Below, in pieces: positions 9,589-17,856 of a stretch of 64,000 bases of DNA (position 1 is the first letter of the stretch; every line of letters starts with the position of its first letter). Under the pieces are notes generated by a model, which worked only from the letters and a program-made list of their open reading frames with translations, made no database searches and was not told where the DNA came from. Origin of the DNA: DATLWN01 sp963764315 (lineage in GTDB: Bacteria; Pseudomonadota; Zetaproteobacteria; Mariprofundales; Mariprofundaceae); assembly GCA_963764315.1 (NCBI GenBank), contig CAVXSB010000009.1, positions 124,001 through 188,000 of the forward strand, in the 5' to 3' direction. A program made the translations under genes and the position numbers.

Positions 9589-10683
9589 ATGCAAGCGAGT
9601 CAAACGAAACAGGAATGGACACTGGCAAACATCTTCGCCATCGCCGGGCTGATGGCCCTGGGCGTCCGCCTCGTCCAGGGATGGGTGTTCTGGGGCGGCG
9701 CCTCGCGCCGGATGATCTATGCCTACAAGGAAGTCCACGGGCATATGACGGCCGTGAAACTGAATCCGGACGTGGGCGGCTATGTCGCCAACAAACTGGT
9801 CCATGCCATGCCGGGTTCGATGTTTCCCAACCTCATCGACTGGATCATCATGCACGGCGGCTTTCTGCACTTCATGGTATGGTTCTGGACCCTCGTGGAG
9901 TTGGTGGTCGGCGTTGCCCTGATCGTCGGTTTCGCCACCCGCTTCATGGCCTTTGCCAGTGTCGGCTTGAGCGTTTCGGTGATGATGATTTTCGGCTGGA
10001 TGGGATCGACCTGTGTCGACGAATGGACCATGGCATCGGCGAGTTTTGCCATGGGGGCACTGCTGATGCTTACCGGCGGCGGCTCCTGGTCGGTGGATCA
10101 ATGGCTGGCCCGACGCAACCCGGCCATGGCTGAGAGTGGCTGGTTCAGGCTGCTGTTCTCGGGTCCCTTGTCCTATGAGGGAACCCGCCGCTGGAGCATC
10201 TGGCTGGGCATCCTCTCGATCGTGTTCACGGTCGGTACCTACCAGTACCTGCACGGCGCGGTGTTCAGCCTGTTGAAGGCGCGCACGGACTTCCATCACT
10301 ATCACATGAAGCTGGACAATGCACAGGCGAAGTCCAGCGGCGAGGTCAGCTTCCATGCCTATGTGAATGCCGGCCCAGACACCGGCAAGCTGTACGTGAT
10401 TGCTGCCCAGGTACTTGATGCCGGCGGTCATGTCGCGGAACAGTGGGGCGGCGAGCAACTATCCGCGCTGGGCAAGGGCGCCATCGTCAACCGGTATACT
10501 GCGGCCTGGGCCTCAAAGATCGCGCCGTCGGCCTACGGCATCGGCGGTGTTGTGGGGGCGAAGGCCACCATTACGTTGCCGGCACAGGCTGGTAGCAAGG
10601 TACTTTCCGGTACGGGCTACACCTTGCGTCTGACCACCATCGACGGCAAACACCTCGATTCGCCGGTCACCGTACAGCCCTGA
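9589..10683 (+). CDS. doxDA: Thiosulfate:quinone oxidoreductase, fused DoxD-DoxA
   Basis: Membrane enzyme that oxidises thiosulfate to tetrathionate and passes electrons to the quinone pool. In the 364 residues, a DoxD-type multi-helix membrane domain comes first (about 20-190; helices at IFAIAGLMALGVRLVQGWVF, FMVWFWTLVELVVGVALIV and MAFASVGLSVSVMMIFGW), then a further helix near 207-225 and a DoxA-like soluble domain (about 235-364, with VSFHAYVNAGPDTGK and YTLRLTTIDGKHLDSP). In the archaeon Acidianus the two parts are separate subunits; a fusion is known in acidophilic sulfur bacteria such as Acidithiobacillus. It starts 25 bp after the binding-protein gene, with GGGGAGCGAG upstream, and ends the cassette. 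This is the strongest single sign of a sulfur-oxidising lifestyle. Confidence 0.9.
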   Translation: MQASQTKQEWTLANIFAIAGLMALGVRLVQGWVFWGGASRRMIYAYKEVHGHMTAVKLNPDVGGYVANKLVHAMPGSMFPNLIDWIIMHGGFLHFMVWFWTLVELVVGVALIVGFATRFMAFASVGLSVSVMMIFGWMGSTCVDEWTMASASFAMGALLMLTGGGSWSVDQWLARRNPAMAESGWFRLLFSGPLSYEGTRRWSIWLGILSIVFTVGTYQYLHGAVFSLLKARTDFHHYHMKLDNAQAKSSGEVSFHAYVNAGPDTGKLYVIAAQVLDAGGHVAEQWGGEQLSALGKGAIVNRYTAAWASKIAPSAYGIGGVVGAKATITLPAQAGSKVLSGTGYTLRLTTIDGKHLDSPVTVQP

Positions 10684-10692
10684 TTGTTCCTG

Positions 10693-10733
10693 TCCCGCAG
10701 CCCGGTCGCATGGAGGTGACCGGGCGCGCGGGA
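10693..10733 (+). terminator. Hairpin after doxDA, possible transcription end
   Basis: GCCCGGTC/GACCGGGC (8 bp, 10-nt loop) is extended by an outer TCCCGC/GCGGGA pair after a small bulge, 9 bp beyond the doxDA stop. There is no U-tract, so termination may need Rho. It separates the cassette from glmM. Confidence 0.4.
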
Positions 10734-10834
10734 TTCCAGCCCCCTCAGCCCTTGCCCCCTTCCATTGATTGATTGGCGGGCGCCAGCCGGTAACCTGTCA
10801 TGCGATGGGCCCGGTCGGCCACGGGAGGGGGATC

Positions 10835-12181
10835 ATGCGCAAATATTTCGGTACCGACGGTGTGCGCGGCACGGTCAATCGCGAGCCGATGACGGCGGAG
10901 TTCGCCCTCAGGTTGGGCCGGGCCGCCGGCTATGTGCTGACCCGGCATTTGTCGCATCGCCCCCACATTCTGATTGGCAAGGACACACGGCTGTCCGGCT
11001 ATATGCTGGAATCGGCGCTGTGCGCGGGCCTGACCGCTCAAGGCATGAACGTGCTGCTGGTCGGCCCGGTGCCGACCCCGGCCGTCGCCTACCTGACGCG
11101 CAGCCTGCGCGCCGATGCCGGGGTCGTGCTGTCCGCATCGCACAACCCGGCCGGTGACAACGGCATCAAGTTCTTCGGTGGCGATGGCTTCAAGCTTCCG
11201 GACAGCATCGAGAAGGAGATCGAGGACTGTCTGGATGCACTGCCGCCACTTCCCGATGCCTCGATGATCGGCAAGGCCATGCGCGTCGACGATGCGCGCG
11301 GGCGCTACATCGAGTTCTGCAAGGCATCCCTGCCACGCGACATGCGCTTCGACGGCATCAAGGTGGTGGTCGACTGCGCCAACGGCGCCGCCTACCAGGT
11401 GGCACCCCGGGTGCTGGAGGAGTTGGGCTGCGAGGTCACGGCGATCCATGCCAGCCCCGACGGCACCAACATCAACCTCGAATGCGGTTCCACCCATCCG
11501 GCGAGCCTGCAGGAGCAAGTCGTCGCCCGGGGGGCGGACATCGGCTTCGCCCTGGACGGCGATGCCGACCGTCTGATCGCCTGCGATGCCTCGGGACAAC
11601 TGATCGACGGCGATCGCGTCATCGCCATCCTGGCCGAACATCAGCACAGACACGGGCGGCTGAACGGCGACGGGGTCGTTACCACCATCATGAGCAATAT
11701 GGGCCTGGAGAAGTACCTGGCCGGCAAGGGCCTGGCCATGCACCGCGCCGCGGTCGGCGACCGCTATGTGCTGGAGATGATGCGCGAGAAGGGGTGCAAT
11801 GTCGGCGGCGAGCAGTCCGGACACGTCATCCTGCTCGACCACAACACTACGGGCGACGGCCTGCAGACGGCGTTGCAGCTGTTGTGCGCCATGCAGGATG
11901 CGGGCCTGCCGGTGGCTCAGCTGGCCGCCGACATGCCCCTGTACCCGCAGAAGCTGTGGAACGTGACCATGCCCGAGCGACGCGACGTGCTGGCGGATGC
12001 GGCGGTGCAGGGCCTGATCGGTGAGGCCGAACGGCAGCTGGGTGGGCAGGGGCGCATCAGCGTGCGCCTGTCCGGCACCGAGCCGAAGCTGCGCATCATG
12101 GTGGAGGCCGCGGACGAGGGGCTGATGCTGCAGGTCGGACAGGCCCTGACCGACGGGGTTTGCACCCACCTCGGCATCTGA
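10835..12181 (+). CDS. glmM: Phosphoglucosamine mutase GlmM
   Basis: Interconverts glucosamine-6-phosphate and glucosamine-1-phosphate on the way to UDP-GlcNAc, peptidoglycan and LPS. The 448 residues begin MRKYFGTDGVRG, the family N-terminus, which together with GGGAGGGGG upstream fixes the start at 10835. An in-frame ATG at 10769 would add 22 residues without family character. The phosphoserine is Ser102 in SASHNPAGDNG, the same number as in E. coli. The metal site DGDADR and the sugar-binding GGEQSGH follow, with the phosphate-binding RLSGTEPKLRIM near the C-terminus. It is normally the gene after folP. Confidence 0.97.
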   Translation: MRKYFGTDGVRGTVNREPMTAEFALRLGRAAGYVLTRHLSHRPHILIGKDTRLSGYMLESALCAGLTAQGMNVLLVGPVPTPAVAYLTRSLRADAGVVLSASHNPAGDNGIKFFGGDGFKLPDSIEKEIEDCLDALPPLPDASMIGKAMRVDDARGRYIEFCKASLPRDMRFDGIKVVVDCANGAAYQVAPRVLEELGCEVTAIHASPDGTNINLECGSTHPASLQEQVVARGADIGFALDGDADRLIACDASGQLIDGDRVIAILAEHQHRHGRLNGDGVVTTIMSNMGLEKYLAGKGLAMHRAAVGDRYVLEMMREKGCNVGGEQSGHVILLDHNTTGDGLQTALQLLCAMQDAGLPVAQLAADMPLYPQKLWNVTMPERRDVLADAAVQGLIGEAERQLGGQGRISVRLSGTEPKLRIMVEAADEGLMLQVGQALTDGVCTHLGI

Positions 12182-12273
12182 GGCCTCCGGCCGGGGAGGC
12201 GAACCCATCCCAACTGTGATGGCGGCGCCATCTGCTATGATTGCAGAGGGATGATCGCAGGCAGGAGGGGCGC

Positions 12274-13170
12274 ATGTTCGATGTCAGTCACAAGGAGCTG
12301 GACAGCATCCTGGTGCAGATCGAGCAGGCAATCGACAACCACGACCAATGGTACCGCCAGCTGGTGCGCACCCTGATCTGCAAACTGCAGCCCGATGAGC
12401 GCGATCTGGCCGAGGATTCGCATATGCAGTGCCGGTTCGGACAGTGGTACTACGAGCGCTCGGATCCCTCGCTGCGCAGCCATCCGACGTTTGCCGCCAT
12501 GGAATCCGAGCACAAGCTGCTCCATGAGCTGGTGGCCAAGCTGATGCGCATCTCCGCTGCGGGCCAGGACATTGACCCCCTGGTCTACGACCAGTTTGCC
12601 AACACCCTGGAGCGCATGCGCCTGCAGCTGTTTTCGCTGAAATACGAAATACAGGACGAGCTGTACAACATCGATCCCATGACCGGGGCGTACATGCGCT
12701 ACGGCCTGCTGGCGGCGCTTCGCGACCAGCAGGCCCTGGTTTCTCGCGACGCCGGCCAATGTGCCGTCGTCATGGTGGATATCGACCACTTCAAGCTGAT
12801 CAACGACCGGCACGGCCACAACGTGGGGGATCGCACCCTGACGCACCTGTCGGCGCTGCTGAGGAAGAACCTGCGTCCCTACGACAAGCTGTATCGCTAC
12901 GGCGGCGACGAGTTCGTCGTGATGCTGCCCAATACCCCGGTGGAAACCGCATTAACGATCGTCGAACGCATGCGCAAGGTGGTCGAGGACAGCCCGCTGC
13001 CGGTGGACGGCCAGCCCATTGGCATCACGGTTTCGATCGGCGTGGCGATGATCGATGCCGTAAAGCCGGTGGAGGCCTCCATCGAACAGGTGGATCGCGC
13101 CATGTATGCGGCAAAACAGCAGGGCCGGAACCGGGTCAAGCTCTGGGAGCCGTCGCTGGCGGAGGGCTGA
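12274..13170 (+). CDS. CZB-GGDEF diguanylate cyclase, DgcZ-like zinc sensor
   Basis: Makes the second messenger c-di-GMP from two GTP. The 298 residues consist of an N-terminal chemoreceptor zinc-binding (CZB) domain and a C-terminal GGDEF domain, the size and order of E. coli DgcZ (YdeH). The zinc ligands are visible as His23 (NHDQW), Cys53 (CRFGQWYY), His80 and His84, each shifted by one from DgcZ. The catalytic part has a standard GGDEF, DIDHFKLIND for metal and GTP binding, and RPYD in the position of the RxxD inhibitory I-site. In DgcZ zinc binding inhibits the enzyme, so c-di-GMP output here probably falls when zinc is plentiful. It starts after AGGAGGGG and stands alone between glmM and the tRNA gene. 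Confidence 0.92.
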   Translation: MFDVSHKELDSILVQIEQAIDNHDQWYRQLVRTLICKLQPDERDLAEDSHMQCRFGQWYYERSDPSLRSHPTFAAMESEHKLLHELVAKLMRISAAGQDIDPLVYDQFANTLERMRLQLFSLKYEIQDELYNIDPMTGAYMRYGLLAALRDQQALVSRDAGQCAVVMVDIDHFKLINDRHGHNVGDRTLTHLSALLRKNLRPYDKLYRYGGDEFVVMLPNTPVETALTIVERMRKVVEDSPLPVDGQPIGITVSIGVAMIDAVKPVEASIEQVDRAMYAAKQQGRNRVKLWEPSLAEG

Positions 13171-13194
13171 GGCCGGCCCGGGTGCCGCAGAAGG

Positions 13195-13222
13195 TTGATT
13201 AACCGGGTTCGTGAAGTATGAT
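13195..13222 (+). promoter_or_regulatory. Candidate promoter of tRNA-Val
   Basis: TTGATT (13195-13200), 16 bp, and TATGAT (13217-13222), followed by GC-rich sequence as seen in stringently controlled stable-RNA promoters. The tRNA begins 63 bp further on. Confidence 0.5.
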
Positions 13223-13285
13223 GCGCAACCCGATATCGGCGTCATCGGTTCTTCGTTTCCGGTCGACGCCCGACCTTGAAAATAT

Positions 13286-13360
13286 TGGCGCGTAGCTCAG
13301 TGGGAGAGCACCACCTTGACACGGTGGGGGTCGGCAGTTCAATCCTGCCCGCGCCAACCA
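13286..13360 (+). tRNA. tRNA-Val (anticodon GAC)
   Basis: A complete 75-nt cloverleaf. The acceptor stem TGGCGCG pairs with CGCGCCA (7 bp), followed by discriminator A and an encoded CCA. The D-stem is GCTC/GAGC. The anticodon stem CCACC/GGTGG has loop TTGACAC, giving anticodon GAC (reads GUC and GUU). The T-stem is GGCAG/CTGCC with loop TTCAATC. A TTTTT run follows at once and may end transcription. No integrase or direct repeat of the 3' end is seen, so there is no sign of use as an attachment site. Confidence 0.97.
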
Positions 13361-13516
13361 TTTTTCCTCAGTCTTTCCATTTCCTGGTGCTGCCGCCATT
13401 CCTTGACCGATTTTGGGCTGCTGGATAGGGTTCCTAGCCTTTCTCGTAGCCTGAAAACAAAGGGTTTTCCGGCGACCTGGCGGGAAGGATTCTGATTCCA
13501 CGGGGTAGCTGACAGC

Positions 13517-15421
13517 ATGGACATTCGATTGCCGGACGGCTCCACCCGTACCCTGGCGGACGGTGCTACCGCCGCCGACCTCGCCGCCGATATCGGCCCG
13601 GGGCTGGCCCGCGCCACCCTGGCCGCCAAGGTCAACGACAAGCTGGTCGATGCCTCCTCTCCGCTGCACGGCGGCGATACGGTCGCGCTCGTCACCGACA
13701 AGTCCGAGGAGGCGCTGGAGATCATCCGGCATTCCACCGCCCACCTGCTGGCCATGGCCGTCAAGGAACTGTTCCCTGAGGCGCAGGTGACCATCGGCCC
13801 GGTCATCGAGGACGGCTTCTACTACGATTTTGCCTACGAGCGCCCGTTCACGCCCGAGGATCTGGAGAAGATCCAGGCGAAGATGACGGAGCTGGCGCGC
13901 CTGAATCTCGATATCAGCCGCGAGGAATGGGAGCGTGACGATGCCGTGCGCCATTTCGAGTCCATCGGCGAGCACTACAAGGCAAAGCTGATCGCGCGCA
14001 TTCCGGCAGGGGAGACCGTCAGCCTGTACAAGCAGGGCGAGTGGCGCGATCTGTGCCGCGGCCCGCATGTGCCGAACACCAACCGCCTGAAGGCCTTCAA
14101 GCTGATGCGCGTGGCCGGCGCCTATTGGGAGGGCAAGGCCGAGAACGAGCAGCTGCAGCGTATCTACGGCACTGCCTGGGCGAACAAGGACGACCTGAAG
14201 GCCTATCTGCACCGGCTGGAGGAGGCGGAGAAGCGCGACCACCGCAAGCTGGGTAAGGCGCTGGACCTGTTCCACCTGCAGGAGGAGGCGCCGGGCATGG
14301 TGTTCTGGCACCCGCACGGCTGGACGCTGTGGCAGGTCATCGAGAACGAGATCCGCACCACCATTCGCGCCAACGGCTACCAGGAGATCAAGACCCCGCA
14401 GATCGTCGACCGCAAGCTGTGGGAGGCCTCGGGGCACTGGGCGACCTTCCGCGAGAACATGTTCACCACGAGCACGGAGAACCGCGACTACGCCATCAAG
14501 CCGATGAACTGCCCCTGCCACATCCAGGTGTTCAACCAGGCGCTGCATTCGTACCGCGACCTGCCGTTGCGGCTTTCCGAGTTCGGCTCCTGCCACCGCA
14601 ACGAGCCCTCGGGCACGCTGCACGGGCTGATGCGCCTGCGCAATTTCGTGCAGGACGATGCGCACATCTTCTGTACCGAGGACCAGATCCAGGACGAGGT
14701 CGTGCATTTCATCGATCTGGTGTTCGAGGTCTACAAGCGCTTCGGCTTCGAGGATGTCATCATCTTCCTGTCCGACCGGCCGGAGAAGCGCGTGGGCAGC
14801 GACGAGCAATGGGACAAGGCCGAGAACGCGCTGCACCAGGCGCTGAAGACCAAGGGTATCGACTACGGCCTGAATCCGGGTGAGGGCGCCTTCTACGGCC
14901 CTAAGATCGAGTTCTCGCTGCGCGACTGCCTGGGCCGTGTCTGGCAGTGCGGCACCATCCAGGTGGATTTCTCGATGCCCGGCCGCCTGGGGGCCGAGTA
15001 CGTGGCCGAGGACGGCAGTCGGCAGGTGCCGGTGATGCTGCACCGGGCCATCCTGGGTTCGATGGAGCGCTTCATCGGCATCCTCATCGAGCATTACGAG
15101 GGCAAGTTCCCGCTGTGGCTGGCGCCGACGCAGGCGGTGGTCTGCAATATCACCGATGCCCAGGCCGACTATACGTCCGAGGTGGCCGCGCGCCTGCAAC
15201 AGGCGGGCCTGAGAGTCGAATCGGACTTGCGAAACGAGAAGGTCGGCTATAAAGTGCGCGCCCACACATTGGCTCGGGTGCCGTACATCCTCGTCGTCGG
15301 GGACCGCGAGCGCGATGAAGGCACGGTGAGCGTGCGCGATCGCAACGGCAATGATCTTGGGTCGAAGCGTGTGGAAGCCTGGTGCGACGAGATGCGTGCC
15401 ATGGTAAAAGACTACCGATAG
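13517..15421 (+). CDS. thrS: Threonyl-tRNA synthetase ThrS
   Basis: Charges tRNA-Thr, with editing of misactivated serine. The 634 residues match the usual length of about 640. In order they hold a TGS domain (1-60), the HxxxH-type editing domain (HSTAHLLAMAVKELF; later the conserved CRGPHVPNT), the class II catalytic core (motif 2 FRENMFTT region; zinc site MNCPCHIQVF with Cys; FGSCHRNEPSG) and the anticodon-binding C-terminal domain (LWLAPTQAVV...). It leads the conserved thrS-infC-rpmI-rplT cluster; infC starts 9 bp after its stop. A 156-bp leader separates it from the tRNA gene. I saw no T-box, which would be unexpected in this group. E. coli ThrS represses its own translation; the leader might do the same. 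Confidence 0.98.
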   Translation: MDIRLPDGSTRTLADGATAADLAADIGPGLARATLAAKVNDKLVDASSPLHGGDTVALVTDKSEEALEIIRHSTAHLLAMAVKELFPEAQVTIGPVIEDGFYYDFAYERPFTPEDLEKIQAKMTELARLNLDISREEWERDDAVRHFESIGEHYKAKLIARIPAGETVSLYKQGEWRDLCRGPHVPNTNRLKAFKLMRVAGAYWEGKAENEQLQRIYGTAWANKDDLKAYLHRLEEAEKRDHRKLGKALDLFHLQEEAPGMVFWHPHGWTLWQVIENEIRTTIRANGYQEIKTPQIVDRKLWEASGHWATFRENMFTTSTENRDYAIKPMNCPCHIQVFNQALHSYRDLPLRLSEFGSCHRNEPSGTLHGLMRLRNFVQDDAHIFCTEDQIQDEVVHFIDLVFEVYKRFGFEDVIIFLSDRPEKRVGSDEQWDKAENALHQALKTKGIDYGLNPGEGAFYGPKIEFSLRDCLGRVWQCGTIQVDFSMPGRLGAEYVAEDGSRQVPVMLHRAILGSMERFIGILIEHYEGKFPLWLAPTQAVVCNITDAQADYTSEVAARLQQAGLRVESDLRNEKVGYKVRAHTLARVPYILVVGDRERDEGTVSVRDRNGNDLGSKRVEAWCDEMRAMVKDYR

Positions 15422-15430
15422 GGGGCTTGC

Positions 15431-15940
<510 letters not shown>

Positions 15941-15957
15941 GACGGAAGGATACAGTC

Positions 15958-16155
15958 ATGCCGAAGATGAAATCGAACCGCGGTGCCGCCAAGCGCTTCG
16001 CACGCACCGGGAGCGGCAAGTGGAAGCACAAGAAGGCCTTCGCTCGCCATATCCTGACGAAGAAGTCGTCCAAGCGTAAGCGCAACTACCGCAATATGGA
16101 GCTGGTGCATCCGAACGATGTCGGCTTCCTGGGTCGGCTGCTGCCCTACCGTTGA
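15958..16155 (+). CDS. rpmI: 50S ribosomal protein L35
   Basis: A 65-residue, very basic ribosomal protein. The N-terminus MPKMKSNRGAAKRFARTGSG and the KSSKRKRNYR segment are typical. It lies between infC and rplT in the conserved order; in E. coli L20 binds the mRNA ahead of rpmI and represses both genes. Confidence 0.97.
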   Translation: MPKMKSNRGAAKRFARTGSGKWKHKKAFARHILTKKSSKRKRNYRNMELVHPNDVGFLGRLLPYR

Positions 16156-16223
16156 CCGGTCCGGTTTTCCGGTCCGAACACTAATCGATCGGCCGCAGGG
16201 CGGCCGGGAATGAGGAGAGAGCT

Positions 16224-16580
16224 ATGCCTCGCGTGAAATCTGGAGTCCAGGCGCATGCCCGCCACCGTAAGGTTCTGAAGGCCGCTGCCGGCTATCGCGG
16301 TCGCCGCAAGAGCTGCTTCCGCACCGCCACGCAGGCGGTGGACAAGGCGCGCCAATACGCCTACCGCGACCGTCGGGTGAAAAAGCGCGATTTCCGCGCC
16401 CTGTGGATCACCCGTATTAATGCAGCGGCCCGCATGCACGGCATGAGCTATTCCCGCTTCATGCACGGCCTGTCCGAGGCCGGCATCGAACTGGATCGCA
16501 AGGTGCTGTCGGATATCGCCATCCGCGATGCCGAGGGTTTTGCGAAGCTGGCAGAAACCGCCCGCGCGCAGATTCAGTAA
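16224..16580 (+). CDS. rplT: 50S ribosomal protein L20
   Basis: A 118-residue 23S rRNA-binding protein needed for early 50S assembly and usually an autorepressor of the rpmI-rplT message. It has the standard long basic N-terminal helix (PRVKSGVQAHARHRKVLK) and RLWITRINAA-type core (here ALWITRINAAARMHGMSYSRF). The start follows GAGGAGAG. The 68-bp gap after rpmI contains a short inverted repeat (GACCGGTCC/GGTTTTCCGGTCC), which could take part in control. A terminator follows about 50 bp after the stop. Confidence 0.97.
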   Translation: MPRVKSGVQAHARHRKVLKAAAGYRGRRKSCFRTATQAVDKARQYAYRDRRVKKRDFRALWITRINAAARMHGMSYSRFMHGLSEAGIELDRKVLSDIAIRDAEGFAKLAETARAQIQ

Positions 16581-16629
16581 ACCGCACTGACCCGGCTTCG
16601 GCCGGGGACCGGTGAGCGATGAAATCGAA

Positions 16630-16660
16630 GGCAGGGCTGCTCGCAGTCCTGTCTTTTTGT
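16630..16660 (+). terminator. Intrinsic terminator after rplT
   Basis: GGCAGGGCTGC pairs with GCAGTCCTGTC (11 bp with two G-U pairs, tight loop) and is followed by TTTTTGTTT. It ends the thrS-infC-rpmI-rplT unit and could also attenuate pheST. The short ORF across it (ATG at 16620) is not rich in Phe, so a phe leader-peptide attenuator is not supported. Confidence 0.75.
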
Positions 16661-16680
16661 TTGGATACAGGGGAGGATTC

Positions 16681-16780
16681 ACCTCAGAGGGTGCAGAGAA
16701 CACAGAGAAACGGATGGTAAGCGGAAGCCCCTCCTGTTTTTCTCGGTGATCTCTGTGTTGCGTCTCTTCCCGGAGGTCGA
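16681..16780. repeat. Palindromic 'cacagaga' element, MITE/REP-like
   Basis: The arms AACACAGAGA (16699-16708) and TCTCTGTGTT (16750-16759) are perfect complements, and the flanking segments CCTCAGAGGGTGCAGAGAACACAGAGAAA and the pyrimidine-rich right side pair imperfectly over nearly 100 bp. The sequence style (repeated CACAGAG/CTCTGTG) is typical of a short palindromic element scattered in intergenic regions of many bacteria. It sits between the rplT terminator and pheS and must be transcribed into the pheS leader if the promoter lies upstream. No second full copy is present in the window. Confidence 0.6.
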
Positions 16781-16791
16781 AAGGGGTCGCC

Positions 16792-17856
16792 ATGAGCGAG
16801 ATCGAGTCGATGAAACAGCAGCTCGCCGGGCTCAGGGCCGAGGCGATCGCCGCCATCGCTGCGGCGGCGGACCCGGCGGCGCTGGAGGCGCTGCGGGTAC
16901 AGTATCTCGGCAAGAAGGGCGGGCTGACCGAGGTGCTGAAGGGCGTGGGCAAGCTGCCGCCCGACCAGCGCCCGCTGATCGGCCAGGTGGTCAACGATAC
17001 GAAGCAGGCGCTGGCCGAGGGCTTCGAGGCCGCGGCGATACAGCTGCAAGCGGTCGCCGATGCCGAGCGCATCGAGCGCGAGCGCATCGATGTGACGCTG
17101 CCCGGCCGTAGTGCCACCCAGGGCAGTCGCCATCCGGTGCAGATGGGCCTGGACGAGTTGACCGCCATTTTCGTGCAGATGGGATTTTCCGTCGCCGAGG
17201 GCCCGGAAATCGAGGACGAGTTCCACAACTTCGATGCCCTGAATATTCCGCCCGAGCACCCGGCACGCGCCATGCACGACACCTTCTTCCTGCAGGGTGG
17301 GGACGCGCCATTGTTGCTGCGCACCCATACCTCGCCGGTGCAGATTCGCGCCATGCTGGCTCACCTGGGAACAGGTGGCGAGCCGCCGCTGGCCGTCGTC
17401 GCCCCTGGCCGCGTCTACCGCTGCGACCACGATGTAACCCATTCGCCGATGTTCCATCAGCTCGAGGTGTTCAAGGTCGACCGCGAGGTGTCGATGGCGC
17501 ATTTGAAGGGGGTGTTGAAGCACTTCCTGTCCACCTACTTCGGGCGCGACCTGCCGATCCGCCTGCGCCCGAGCTATTTTCCGTTCACCGAGCCCTCGGC
17601 CGAAGTCGATATCGGCTGTGTGCTGTGTTCGGGCAAGGGTTGCCGCGTGTGCAAGCAGACCGGATGGATCGAGGTGCTGGGCTCCGGCATGATCCATCCG
17701 AACGTCCTGAAGTCGGCCCAGATCGACCCTGAGGTCTATTCCGGCTTCGCCCTGGGCCTCGGCGTGGAGCGCATGGTCATGCTCAAGTACGGCATCCCGG
17801 ACCTGCGCCTGTTCTTCGAGAACGATATACGCTTTTTGAGGAGGGTAGGCCGATGA
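16792..17856 (+). CDS. pheS: Phenylalanyl-tRNA synthetase alpha subunit
   Basis: Catalytic subunit of the (alpha-beta)2 enzyme that charges tRNA-Phe. The 354 residues carry an N-terminal coiled coil (tRNA-binding) and the class II core: motif 2 APGRVYRCDHDVTHSPMFHQ, the phenylalanine-pocket region RLRPSYFPFTEPSAEVDI, and motif 3 GLGVERMVMLKYG. Its TGA overlaps the pheT ATG (ATGA). It starts at ATG 16792 after AAGGGG. The leader contains the palindromic element and the terminator-like hairpin. Confidence 0.98.
   Translation: MSEIESMKQQLAGLRAEAIAAIAAAADPAALEALRVQYLGKKGGLTEVLKGVGKLPPDQRPLIGQVVNDTKQALAEGFEAAAIQLQAVADAERIERERIDVTLPGRSATQGSRHPVQMGLDELTAIFVQMGFSVAEGPEIEDEFHNFDALNIPPEHPARAMHDTFFLQGGDAPLLLRTHTSPVQIRAMLAHLGTGGEPPLAVVAPGRVYRCDHDVTHSPMFHQLEVFKVDREVSMAHLKGVLKHFLSTYFGRDLPIRLRPSYFPFTEPSAEVDIGCVLCSGKGCRVCKQTGWIEVLGSGMIHPNVLKSAQIDPEVYSGFALGLGVERMVMLKYGIPDLRLFFENDIRFLRRVGR

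Noticed and set aside
13361..13516. tRNA-Val 3' end as an integration site for a mobile element
   Set aside because: No integrase gene, no repeat of the tRNA 3' end, and the next genes are the ordinary thrS operon.
13361..13516. T-box leader upstream of thrS
   Set aside because: No T-box consensus or specifier-loop structure could be recognised, and T-boxes are not expected in gammaproteobacteria.
16620..16720. Phenylalanine leader-peptide attenuator before pheS
   Set aside because: The short frame over the hairpin has only one Phe and no run of Phe codons; the hairpin is better read as the rplT terminator.
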